Source: Levilactobacillus cerevisiae (lineage in GTDB: Bacteria; Bacillota; Bacilli; Lactobacillales; Lactobacillaceae). From it: 64,000 nucleotides of DNA. Made by a program: the position numbers and the translations under genes. Under the pieces are notes generated by a model. It was not told the DNA's origin, did no database searches, and worked only from the letters and a program-made list of their open reading frames with translations. The stretch covers positions 1 to 64,000 of the forward strand of contig NZ_RHNN01000020.1 of NCBI RefSeq assembly GCF_003946245.1, in the 5' to 3' direction. Shown piece by piece: positions 46,958 through 54,838 of this stretch (position 1 is the first letter of the stretch; each line of letters opens with the position of its first letter).

Positions 46958-47141
46958 GTTTCAGAGGCCGCCAGGACCGCGGATACTATCCGTGTAGAGC
47001 TAGCTTAACGGTTCAAACAAGTCTGTGAATAAAGCGACTACCCTGATCCTGGGATATTTTCTTAGCCGGGTTAAGCGGAGGAGTCTGGCTCGCGTAGCAC
47101 GTTTCGGAGGCCGCCAGGACCGAGGATACTATCCGTGTAGA
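46948..47141 (+). repeat. Direct repeat of the 3' end of B5 (fragment B6)
   Basis: A 51-base unit at 46948-46998 (CGCGTAGCACGTTTCAGAGG, then CCGCCAGGACCGCGGATACT to GTGTAGA) recurs at 47091-47141 with two differences. The second copy is preceded by GTTAAGCGGAGGA, the degraded 3' half of a family B hairpin (47069-47090). The gap 46671-47334 otherwise holds no gene I can support. Confidence 0.7.
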
Positions 47142-47334
47142 ATCAGTCAAACGGGTTAAAGCAAGATAGGCGCCCTGGGTTTGTACGTGTTGTTCATCAA
47201 AACCAGTTACCCCAGAAGCCCATTCCAGACCGCACAACCCCAAAAGTTCAGTCAACGGCCAAACCGGTATGTAATCATCAGCCACCCACCAAAGCCGGCC
47301 TATAATTCAAGGAAAAATAAGGGGGTGAGTCAAC

Positions 47335-47625
47335 ATGACACAAACAACCAAAAAGCGCGTTGCAATCGAAGCAGCAATCAGTATCCTCATCATTGCCGGA
47401 ATGATGGCCTTGTTTATTGCGGTTGGGTTCTGGATAGCCGAGGCCAATGACTTTAGTCTCATCAACGTGGGAATCGCCCACATCCACTTCTACCGCATCA
47501 CGGAAGCAATCGGCCAATTTTACGGGCACCCATTACTGACTGGTTTAATCTTATTTGGAGGCGGGGGATCTCTGTTGCTGGTTGGGTTAATGGAAGGCTG
47601 GCGAAAAGTGAGTCGCTTGTCTTAG
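47335..47625 (+). CDS. Small membrane protein, unknown function
   Basis: A 96-residue protein with two hydrophobic segments (about residues 12-34 and 66-86) joined by a loop with His, Phe and Tyr (IAHIHFYRITEAIGQFYG). ATG follows AAGGGGGTG with good spacing. It is a single gene and I do not recognise the family. Codon use is like that of its neighbours. Confidence 0.6.
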   Translation: MTQTTKKRVAIEAAISILIIAGMMALFIAVGFWIAEANDFSLINVGIAHIHFYRITEAIGQFYGHPLLTGLILFGGGGSLLLVGLMEGWRKVSRLS

Positions 47626-47784
47626 ATGACTGGCTGACCAAACGAATCGTAAAATAATTTTTCAAATAATCCTCAAGCTGCCTAAGCGGGAGCAATCCCA
47701 GGTAGCTCTAGGGGATAAGTGATAAGCCCCCATACTGATACCCCAAAAAAATAGTGAAAATCGCCAACTATTTTCTGAAAGCTA

Positions 47785-47813
47785 TTGACAGCGCTTACAA
47801 AATCCGGTATATT
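47785..47813 (+). promoter_or_regulatory. Strong promoter with overlapping cre-like site
   Basis: TTGACA (47785-47790) and TATATT (47808-47813) have a 17-base spacer. TGACAGCGCTTACA (47786-47799) fits the catabolite-response consensus with one mismatch and covers the -35 box, so CcpA should repress. The only thing downstream before the next promoter is the short RNA at 47820-47904. Confidence 0.65.
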
Positions 47814-47819
47814 ATATCT

Positions 47820-47904
47820 CGTAAGGTATTAATAATTACCTTCTAATCAATTCTCTTTCTCTCTTATGCCGACCACTGCCATTCCCTGGTAGTGGTTTTG
47901 TTTT
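47820..47904 (+). ncRNA. Candidate CcpA-controlled small RNA
   Basis: About 85 bases from the expected start to the end of the T tract. It begins with a hairpin AAGGTA/TACCTT (47823-47842). A pyrimidine-rich unpaired stretch TTCTCTTTCTCTCTTATG (47850-47867) follows, then an intrinsic terminator CCACTGCC/GGTAGTGG with TTTTGTTTT. No open frame with a ribosome binding site lies inside. The layout is that of a trans-acting RNA that could pair with purine-rich ribosome binding sites. Confidence 0.55.
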
Positions 47905-47951
47905 GCCCAAAATCACGGTATAATGGACGTATTGTGTGGAGGCGATCAAAA

Positions 47952-48260
47952 GTGAAAAGTCATGAAACATTTACGCTGATTGAGGAGATTACCCGTCTCG
48001 ACGGCAGTAAATACATGGAAATTAGTAACATGGTGCAAAATGGGCGGGCCGAATTGGCTGTTGAACGCAAACTGATCAAACAGGTGCGGATCCTACAGTT
48101 GAACATTGCCCATACGCCTCACGTCCAGACTTATGAGGACTACGTGAACGAAAACTACGACATGCCCGCTGAGGACTTCACTGAATTTCAAGAATGGCGA
48201 CGCACGCCGGAGATGGATCAGGAAGTCGCTGCGATTTTACATGAAAACCATATCGGGTAG
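47952..48260 (+). CDS. Hypothetical cytosolic protein, 102 residues
   Basis: The start is GTG after TGGAGGCGATC; an upstream 20-codon extension would run through the terminator of the small RNA and is rejected. The protein is acidic and mostly helical (FTLIEEITRLDGSKYMEISN, RAELAVERKLIKQVRIL, EDFTEFQEWRRTPEMDQEV). A TATAAT at 47930 (extended by upstream bases) may be its promoter. I do not recognise a family, and no catalytic motif is visible. A terminator follows. Confidence 0.6.
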   Translation: MKSHETFTLIEEITRLDGSKYMEISNMVQNGRAELAVERKLIKQVRILQLNIAHTPHVQTYEDYVNENYDMPAEDFTEFQEWRRTPEMDQEVAAILHENHIG

Positions 48261-48283
48261 CGAGCAAATTTAATTGTGAGTGG

Positions 48284-48313
48284 AGGCTGTGACGGCTGTC
48301 GCAACCTTTTTTT
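48284..48313 (+). terminator. Terminator after the 102-residue gene
   Basis: GGCTGTGAC pairs with GTCGCAACC through two G-U pairs, followed by seven T. Between here and 48600 I see nothing further. Confidence 0.6.
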
Positions 48314-48629
48314 GTGCCCAAATTTACATTGTGGCAACTGGTGCCGGCCAAGAGACCTCAAACGTATACGCATTTTCGACACACATCGCGAAAGTTGTTA
48401 CTAATTAAGCCGGGAGATAGTTAGGATAACTGGGAAACGGGGGTGCACAAAATTGTAGAATTTTGTTGCCAGAGCGGTCACAAACCCTTTTGCTTATGGG
48501 GTTAGCGTAGCGGCGTGGTCAGGGCGGTAGCGTCCCATCAACGAAGCTTTAAAAGCCGTTTGCCTATCAGTGTATAAGTCGAATGACAGTTTAATTGGCT
48601 ACAAAATTGTGGTACTCAACTAATAATCG

Positions 48630-48651
48630 TGCTACTATGAAAACGGATTCA
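48630..48651 (+). promoter_or_regulatory. Promoter of the haem-uptake locus with a cre site
   Basis: TGC-TACTAT (48630-48638) is an extended -10. TGAAAACGGATTCA (48638-48651) matches every fixed position of the cre consensus TGNAANCGNWNNCA and lies over the transcription start, which predicts repression by CcpA. Confidence 0.6.
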
Positions 48652-48686
48652 TAAACATCATACTTTGTTTTGGGAGGGTATTTTTT

Positions 48687-49421
48687 ATGAAAAAATCTTT
48701 AACCGTTATGAGTGCGTTACTTTTGTTGACCAGTGCGGGTGCTGGCATAACCTTGAACCAGGTGACCGCACCGGCCACGAGTGCGCAAGCGGCGACGTTG
48801 AACGCAGCTAAGTTGGCAAATGGTAAGTACAGCATCGCCTTTAGCATGTACCAGACGGGCACCACCACGATTTCCGAAGCGTCAAATTACTTAAGCAACA
48901 CGGCGGCTGTTAGCGTGAACAATAAGAAGGCCACGGTAACCATCACGGGCACCAAGAACGGCAATATGTTCATCAAGGCACTGACCCTGGGTGGCAAGAC
49001 CGCAACCGTAAAGCAAGTCGCTACTGGCAATACATACACGTTTAGCAACGTTGATCTGACCAAGGACCAAACGATTGGCTTTAGCCTAGCCGTTCCAGTG
49101 AATGGCCAAACGGTCACCATGCAGGAATCTGCGACGTTGAAATTTAACACGGCGAGCTTGAAGGCAACCAGCAAGGCTCAAAAGAAGGTTGCGCTGACCA
49201 CCAAGCAAGTTAAGGCCCAAGCCAAGAAACTCAGTGGGACGACCACCAAGGGCGCCAAGGTCACCGTTAAGCACAACAAGACCACGCTGGGCAAAGTGAC
49301 CACCAAGAAGAAGGCTTACACGGTGAAACTGAAGAAGGCCGTTAAGAAGAGCTGGAAATTAACCGTCACCGCCAACAAAGCGGGTTACAAGACCGTAACC
49401 AAGACCGTGATTGTTAAGTAA
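48687..49421 (+). CDS. Secreted single-NEAT-domain protein
   Basis: A 244-residue protein. A signal peptide (about 1-35, ending AQA) leads to one NEAT domain (about 40-160; LANGKYSIAFSMYQ, NTAAVSVNNKKATVTIT, YTFSNVDLTKDQTIGF). A Lys-rich Ig-like module (about 170-244) ends the protein, with no sorting signal. NEAT domains bind haem at the surface of Gram-positive bacteria. At the position of the usual YxxxY haem ligands it has MQESA, so an iron ligand other than Tyr (Met) is possible. It may be a free haem carrier for the next genes. Confidence 0.8.
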   Translation: MKKSLTVMSALLLLTSAGAGITLNQVTAPATSAQAATLNAAKLANGKYSIAFSMYQTGTTTISEASNYLSNTAAVSVNNKKATVTITGTKNGNMFIKALTLGGKTATVKQVATGNTYTFSNVDLTKDQTIGFSLAVPVNGQTVTMQESATLKFNTASLKATSKAQKKVALTTKQVKAQAKKLSGTTTKGAKVTVKHNKTTLGKVTTKKKAYTVKLKKAVKKSWKLTVTANKAGYKTVTKTVIVK

Positions 49422-49427
49422 GTGGCA

Positions 49428-49459
49428 AAATCACTACCGGTTTCGGTGGTGATTTTTTT
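49428..49459 (+). terminator. Intrinsic terminator between first and second NEAT genes
   Basis: ATCACTACCG pairs with CGGTGGTGAT, followed by seven T. It should raise the first gene's transcript over the rest of the locus. Confidence 0.85.
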
Positions 49460-49495
49460 GATAATATCTAAAAATAAGAAACGGGGGAGCGCATC

Positions 49496-50689
49496 ATGAA
49501 ACACCTACAGCAATTTTTCCGCTTCGTGAGCTGCCTAATCGTTGGGCTGGTCGCTTTTAGTTGGGGGCAAACAACCTTGAGTCACGCGGCAACTTTAAGC
49601 GATGGTCTGTACCAGGTGCCGATGAAGATCATTAAGGCGGACAGTACTGCCACGTCCACGGCCAATCAATTCTTTGGCAACACCGCGGTCATTCGCGTGA
49701 AGGACGACCAGGTGACGGTGCTGATCACCTCGAACGGCGAACAGTACATTAAATCCATGAAGGTCGCTGGTCAAACGGTGACCCTGGTGAAGACCGCCAA
49801 TAAGCAGGCAATCTATCAGTTTAATTTGACGGCGCAGACCAGTCCGCTGACCACCACCTTCAAATTGACCACGCCATTGGGTTCCATGAACGAAACGGCA
49901 CGGCTGACACTTGATTTTGCCCAAGCCAAGCAGGTTAGCAGTAGCCTGACCACCGCGGACCTGTTGGCGCAGGCCGAAAAAGTGACCCAAGCGGCCGCCA
50001 GTAGTTCGAGCAGCAGTCTGAAGATTCCCAAGACGACGGCTGCTAAATCCAGCGCCAAAACGACCAGCACCAAAACGTCCACCGCTGCGAAAACCAGTGG
50101 CACAACTGAATACTGGCGTTACCAGGTCCTCCAGGGCAGCAAGATGACCAAGTCGGAGGCCAACCAGTACTACACGGACGTGGCAACCGTGACGCCCAAG
50201 GGTAACGGCTATCTGGTCAAGTTAAACGTGAAATACGCGAAGTCCCTCAAACTGGGCAGTAAGGCCGTCGTTCCCGAAAGCATCGACGGGGTCAAACCGC
50301 AAAACGTGACCTACGGCAAAAGCGGCAGCGATTATACCATGAGCTATACCTTTACCGTGGCGAAGCGCAGTGATCTCACGAAGAAGCTTATTCCGGGAAA
50401 GATTCACGTGACGGTGCCCGCAATGGCCATCAGCCAGACGTTCCCGATTCGGTTCCGCTTTGCGCGGAGTGGGGCGGCCGACCAGGCGAGTGCGGCGAAC
50501 GTGGCCGCTTTACCCAAGAAGACCAACACCGCAGCCGCGGCGACACCTGCGAGCGCCAATAGCGAGTCGCAACGCCACCAAACAACTTTACCACCAACCG
50601 GCGAGACGAGCAGCAACTGGTCAGTTCTTGGGATCATCGGGTTAGGCCTCAGTCTGCTCATCTGGTGGGGAGGTCGACGCGATGCGTAA
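49496..50689 (+). CDS. Wall-anchored protein with two NEAT domains (LPPTG)
   Basis: A 397-residue surface protein. Signal peptide (about 1-31, ending SHA), NEAT 1 (about 35-140), a Ser/Thr/Lys linker (about 160-200), NEAT 2 (about 202-325), an Ala/Ser-rich stretch, and the sorting signal LPPTGETSS with a hydrophobic helix and GGRRDA. In both NEAT domains Met sits where the first ligand Tyr is expected (GSMNETARL and PAMAISQTF). It overlaps the next gene by eight bases. By analogy with Isd systems it would take haem from hosts or food and pass it inward. Confidence 0.85.
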   Translation: MKHLQQFFRFVSCLIVGLVAFSWGQTTLSHAATLSDGLYQVPMKIIKADSTATSTANQFFGNTAVIRVKDDQVTVLITSNGEQYIKSMKVAGQTVTLVKTANKQAIYQFNLTAQTSPLTTTFKLTTPLGSMNETARLTLDFAQAKQVSSSLTTADLLAQAEKVTQAAASSSSSSLKIPKTTAAKSSAKTTSTKTSTAAKTSGTTEYWRYQVLQGSKMTKSEANQYYTDVATVTPKGNGYLVKLNVKYAKSLKLGSKAVVPESIDGVKPQNVTYGKSGSDYTMSYTFTVAKRSDLTKKLIPGKIHVTVPAMAISQTFPIRFRFARSGAADQASAANVAALPKKTNTAAAATPASANSESQRHQTTLPPTGETSSNWSVLGIIGLGLSLLIWWGGRRDA

Positions 50690-51479
50690 CTTTCGTAAAC
50701 GTTGGCTACTCAGCCTCTTAGTACTGACGGCGTTTTGGTTGATGCCGACAGCAGCGCACGCCCAATCCCTGGAGTTTTCCGCGCTGAAGTACAATACCAA
50801 TCAGACCTCCATGGCCAGCGGTTATTTCGTCCATCCGGCTGCGGTGACCGTCAAGAATCACGCCTACGTGGTCACGATGGACATTAAGACGGCTAAGAAA
50901 TTGACCGACTGGCCGGTCACGGTGCTCTCGATTGATGGGCAAGCGCCAGCGAACGTCCGCAAGGAAAAGGATGCCGCGGGCAATTCCCACCTGTACTACG
51001 CGTTCACCACCACGGATTTGAAACGGGACGTGACCGCCAAGCTGTCGATCGATGTGCCCAAGGTCTACAAGGCCAAGCACCTGATCACGTTTAAATTTAA
51101 GACGAACAATTTACCGTCACTCGGGAGTAAGACCCCGACCACGACGGCCAAAGCCACCTCCAGTAGTCGCGCCAGCAGCAGTAGTAGTTCTAAGGCGGCG
51201 ACATCGGCAGCGGCCGCCAAGACCAGCAGTTCCGCTAAGGCTCAGGCGCAATCACGAGCGAAAAGTTCGGCCAAGGCCAAAGCCAGCAAGTCCAGCAGCA
51301 GTCGTGCTAGCAGTTCCACGGCCAGTCAATCGGTCAGCAACGCCCAACAATCGGGCACCACGGCTGACGAAGTACCCGCGCAAAAGACCCACTGGGGCGG
51401 CTTGATTGGCGGGATTGTGGCCATCATCGTGCTGGTTGGCGGTGGCGGCTTGTGGTACGTTGGCCGGGGACGACATTAG
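50682..51479 (+). CDS. Membrane-anchored single-NEAT protein
   Basis: A 265-residue protein. Signal peptide (about 1-27, ending AHA), one NEAT domain (about 29-147), a long Ser/Ala/Lys stretch (about 150-230) and a C-terminal membrane helix (about 240-260) ending GRGRH. It lacks LPXTG, so it would be held in the membrane by its last helix. Its NEAT domain is the most canonical of the four: SMASGYF in the lip region and Tyr in VPKVYKAKHL, although the second Tyr is His. It may be the last relay before the ABC transporter. Confidence 0.82.
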   Translation: MRNFRKRWLLSLLVLTAFWLMPTAAHAQSLEFSALKYNTNQTSMASGYFVHPAAVTVKNHAYVVTMDIKTAKKLTDWPVTVLSIDGQAPANVRKEKDAAGNSHLYYAFTTTDLKRDVTAKLSIDVPKVYKAKHLITFKFKTNNLPSLGSKTPTTTAKATSSSRASSSSSSKAATSAAAAKTSSSAKAQAQSRAKSSAKAKASKSSSSRASSSTASQSVSNAQQSGTTADEVPAQKTHWGGLIGGIVAIIVLVGGGGLWYVGRGRH

Positions 51480-51493
51480 GAAGGTGAGAGTTG

Positions 51494-52387
51494 ATGAAAA
51501 ATCCTAGAAAAATGGGGCTGATCACGCTCGCCGTTTTGGTGGTCCTGGGTTTGGCCGGCGGAGGCATAGCTTGGCAAACCCAGCGGCAACGCCAGAGTCA
51601 GCCACGCATCGTCGCGACGACCTACGCCATTGTCCAGATCGCCGACAAACTAAATTTACCGTTAGTCGGCGTGCCCACGACCGCCAACACCTTGCCCAAG
51701 CAGTATCGCCAGGTTGCCAAGGTCGGGAGTCCAATGAATCCCAGCGTGGAAAAAATTACGGCGCTGAAACCGACGGCGGTCTATTCCGTGACCACGCTGG
51801 ACGACCAATTTGGCAAGGCGTTCAAGGCCCAACACGTCGCGCCACATTTTCTAAATTTGAGCAGTGTGCATCATTTGCAAAAGACCTTGACCCAGCTGGG
51901 ACGGCGCTATGACCGTCAGTCAGCGGCGGCAAAACAGAACAACTTGATTAATCAGGCAAAACAACGGGCGACGCGGCGGGCACGCGGCCACCAGGCACCC
52001 CGCGTATTGGTCTTGATGGGCCTGCCGGGAGCCAGTTACATGGTGGCGACGAACCACGCCTACGTGGGTGACTTGGTCCGACTGGCAGGGGGCGCGAACG
52101 TCTTCACCAGCAAGGACCAGGAATACCAGGCGCCCAACGACGAGGCGATTCAAAAGGCCGATCCGCAGGTGATTTTACGGCTTGAGCACGCGATGCCGGC
52201 CATGGTCACCAAGCAATTTGACCAAGAGTTCAAAGATAACGCGATGTGGGCCCGGACGTCGGCGGTCAAGCATCACCGCGTCTACGATTTGCAGGAGCCA
52301 ACGTTCGATGCGACCGCTAATATGCGAGTCGTGACCGCGTTAAACCAGGTCAGTCAGTGGCTGTATCCGAAGGGGGCGGCCGCATGA
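51494..52387 (+). CDS. Haem-type ABC transporter substrate-binding protein (IsdE-like)
   Basis: A 297-residue protein of the FecB/IsdE periplasmic-binding type: IVATTYAIVQIADKLNLPLVGVP, GSPMNPSVEKITALKPTAVY and the C-terminal RVVTALNQVSQWL. Met in GSPMNPS is at the position of the IsdE haem ligand. The N terminus is a membrane helix (about 9-28) with no lipobox Cys, unlike staphylococcal IsdE, so it is held by an uncleaved helix. ATG follows AAGGTGAGAG. It overlaps the permease gene by four bases. Confidence 0.85.
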   Translation: MKNPRKMGLITLAVLVVLGLAGGGIAWQTQRQRQSQPRIVATTYAIVQIADKLNLPLVGVPTTANTLPKQYRQVAKVGSPMNPSVEKITALKPTAVYSVTTLDDQFGKAFKAQHVAPHFLNLSSVHHLQKTLTQLGRRYDRQSAAAKQNNLINQAKQRATRRARGHQAPRVLVLMGLPGASYMVATNHAYVGDLVRLAGGANVFTSKDQEYQAPNDEAIQKADPQVILRLEHAMPAMVTKQFDQEFKDNAMWARTSAVKHHRVYDLQEPTFDATANMRVVTALNQVSQWLYPKGAAA

Positions 52388-53352
52388 CGACCCACGCAAA
52401 TTGGTGGTACGGTGGCGTGCTGGTGTTGGTGGTGCTCACCGTCTTGCTTGCGTTAATGGCGGGAACCGTCTGGATTGGCCCCGCGCAAGTGCTTCATGCG
52501 CTTGGTCAACCTAACAGCCAAGCCTTTGTAACCGTCTTTTCCCTGCGGATTCCTCGGATTCTGAGTAGTCTGATCTGCGGCGGGAGTCTCGCGGTGGCCG
52601 GTGCGCTCTTTCAGGCCGTCTTCCGGAATCCGATTGCCGATCCGAGTATCTTGGGGATCAGTGCGGCGGCAGACTTTTTCAAATTAGGTGGAGCAATGCT
52701 ACTGCCGTGGCTCCCCGGGCGTAACTGGGTGATGGCCATGGTAGGTGGTTTGGTGGCACTGGCGATTCTGACCAGTGGCCGGGCCTTAGCCAACCCTTAC
52801 CGCTTAATCATCGTCGGGGTCGCCCTGGATGCGACGTTCGTCGGCCTGCAACAATTGTTGAGTAGCGGGGCGACCACCATCAGTCACAGCACCTTCAACG
52901 GCCTGACTTGGGGAGATACCACGACACTCCTGATTCTGGGCGTCCTGGGGCTGGCTGTGGCGTTAGTGATTGCGCCCTGGGCCAATTACCTTAAATTGAC
53001 CGACAGTGCCTTACAGAACGTCGGGGTGCCCGTGAGCGTGATCCGCTGGAGTCTCCTGTTGCTGGGGATGTATCTGGCGGTCAGTGTGACGGCGGTCGTT
53101 GGCGCGATTCCATTTGTTGGGATCGTCATCCCCAATATTGCCCGGCGCCTAGTGGGTCACGATTATCAAACGGTCCTGCCATTTTCGATGCTGGCCGGGG
53201 CCTGGCTGATGCTGGCGGCCGATACGCTGGGGCGCACCGTAATCGTGCCTAGCGAGATTTCTGCGGCGACCATGATGGCCGTTATCGGTGGACCATTTGT
53301 CATTATTCTCTTACAACGGGGGCGAGGTTTTCATGGAATGTCAACGCGTTAG
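52384..53352 (+). CDS. FecCD-family ABC permease (IsdF-like)
   Basis: A 322-residue membrane protein with about nine or ten helices. RIPRILSSLICGGSLAVAGALFQAVFRNPIADPSILG is the FecCD signature region, and FVGIVIPNIARRLVGHDYQTVLP is the ATPase-contact loop. ATG at 52384 follows GGGGGCGG, overlapping the binding-protein stop. It should form a homodimer that moves haem or a haem-like chelate through the membrane. Confidence 0.9.
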   Translation: MTTHANWWYGGVLVLVVLTVLLALMAGTVWIGPAQVLHALGQPNSQAFVTVFSLRIPRILSSLICGGSLAVAGALFQAVFRNPIADPSILGISAAADFFKLGGAMLLPWLPGRNWVMAMVGGLVALAILTSGRALANPYRLIIVGVALDATFVGLQQLLSSGATTISHSTFNGLTWGDTTTLLILGVLGLAVALVIAPWANYLKLTDSALQNVGVPVSVIRWSLLLLGMYLAVSVTAVVGAIPFVGIVIPNIARRLVGHDYQTVLPFSMLAGAWLMLAADTLGRTVIVPSEISAATMMAVIGGPFVIILLQRGRGFHGMSTR

Positions 53353-54091
53353 CTATCATTATCCCCGCCAAACCCAGGGTTTAACCGATTTAACGGGCAT
53401 TTTCCCACCCGGAAAGGTGACCACCATCATTGGCCCCAACGGTGCGGGCAAGTCGACGCTGCTCAAGTTGTTGGCACGCCAGTTAGCACCCCAAACAGGG
53501 CAGATTTTATTAAATGACCACCCATTGGAACAGTTCGCCCCAAAAGAATTCGCTCAGCAAATTGCCATGGTGACGCAACATCACCAGTTGTACGACGAAA
53601 TGACGGTGCGCGAGGTGGTGGCGACGGGCCGGCTGCCGTACCACGGCTTGCTTCAAGCGGTACCGGCGGCGGAGGTTACCCCGTACGTCACGGCGGCGGG
53701 ACTGACAAGCTTGGCAGATCAGATGATCCAAGAACTGTCGGGTGGCCAACAGCAACGCGCCTGGTTGGCGGCAGCGTTGGCTCAGGAACCGAGCGTGCTC
53801 CTGCTGGATGAACCCACGACGTACCTGGATGTTCGTTATCAGCAGCAGTTGATGACCCAGATGCGCCGGTTGGCGGCAAAGGGACTGACCGTGATTCAGG
53901 TGCTCCACGATATCAATCAGGCCTTCCGGGTGAGCGATTGGCTGTGGCTGTTGCAGGAAGGTCGGCTGGTGACAACGGGAACGCCTGACCAGTTGCGGGA
54001 TGCCGACTTGCTGGCCCAAACCTTTGCAACTCAGGTGGAGATTGTGGACGTGCCGCGGTTGGGACCGTATATTGTGCAGTTGCCAGAGTAG
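53333..54091 (+). CDS. FecE/HmuV-type ABC ATPase
   Basis: A 252-residue ATPase. Walker A GPNGAGKST (near residue 38), signature [10 protein letters not shown] and Walker B VLLLDEPTTYLD place it with ATPases of siderophore and haem importers. The start at 53333 follows GGGGCGAGG and overlaps the permease by 20 bases. It completes the five-gene unit from the LPPTG gene onward. A terminator follows. Confidence 0.9.
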   Translation: MECQRVSYHYPRQTQGLTDLTGIFPPGKVTTIIGPNGAGKSTLLKLLARQLAPQTGQILLNDHPLEQFAPKEFAQQIAMVTQHHQLYDEMTVREVVATGRLPYHGLLQAVPAAEVTPYVTAAGLTSLADQMIQELSGGQQQRAWLAAALAQEPSVLLLDEPTTYLDVRYQQQLMTQMRRLAAKGLTVIQVLHDINQAFRVSDWLWLLQEGRLVTTGTPDQLRDADLLAQTFATQVEIVDVPRLGPYIVQLPE

Positions 54092-54118
54092 GGTACCTGA
54101 AAAGGATAGGTAAGTTGG

Positions 54119-54149
54119 AGAGCAGTTGGAAAATGCGATTGCTCTTTTT
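54119..54149 (+). terminator. Terminator of the haem-uptake operon
   Basis: AGAGCA pairs with TGCTCT, followed by five T. From 54150 to 54592 I see no gene or clear regulatory element. Confidence 0.6.
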
Positions 54150-54592
54150 GGGTTGCTTGAAATGATAGAAATACAACGGCAAACCAACCAGAGTAAATGA
54201 GCTCCACTAGATGATGTGAAATAATATTTGTGCAGTTAATTTATTGACACTAAGTCCCTTTGATAATTGAATAGTCAACTTTTGAAATGCTTTTGACATT
54301 TAAGCTTGCTTTTAGTTTAAGGGAGGCGCACTATAAGAAATAGATTAAATTGCTTTTTTGAATAGCGCTGAATAGCTAGCCAGTTATCCCAAATAGCTGG
54401 TTACCGGTGATAGTGGTGATTCACGTGGAACCATGCAATGACATGTGAATTTTAGAACAATCAAGACTGCACCTCAGGATAGTTAAACTGTGAGACTGGT
54501 TTATGCAAGCTTGTTCAGCTACTATTTTTATGATTAGGGCTAAATGTGGCTCTTTAATAAAGAGACTTTAGGAAATAGTAGAGGACCGACCC

Positions 54593-54838
54593 ATGCAGTC
54601 AGACAGTAAAGTATTAGCTACCACGAATAATGTCCAGGTAAAAGAAATGGACAAGTTTGGTCGCTAAACCGCGGTCGTTTGGTGGGAGACAGATTTTTTC
54701 AGCATTAGTCTGCGATTCACGATCACTTATCCGGCAACCACCACAGATAATGCCGCAAAAGCTCCGGTTAAATTAGGCACAGAAACTGGAGAGCTAATTC
54801 TAATAAGATGTGGGACAAGAGGTGAGAAAAAGAAATGA
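54593..54838 (+). pseudogene. Possible decayed reading frame before the lipoproteins
   Basis: ATG at 54593 opens a frame of 24 codons, closed by TAA at 54665, that continues in the same frame for 56 more codons (TAVVWWETDFFSISL, TITYPATTTDNAAKAP) and ends inside the start of the next gene. No clear ribosome binding site is seen. The beta-strand-like second part suggests a broken extracytoplasmic protein. I cannot name the parent. Confidence 0.3.
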
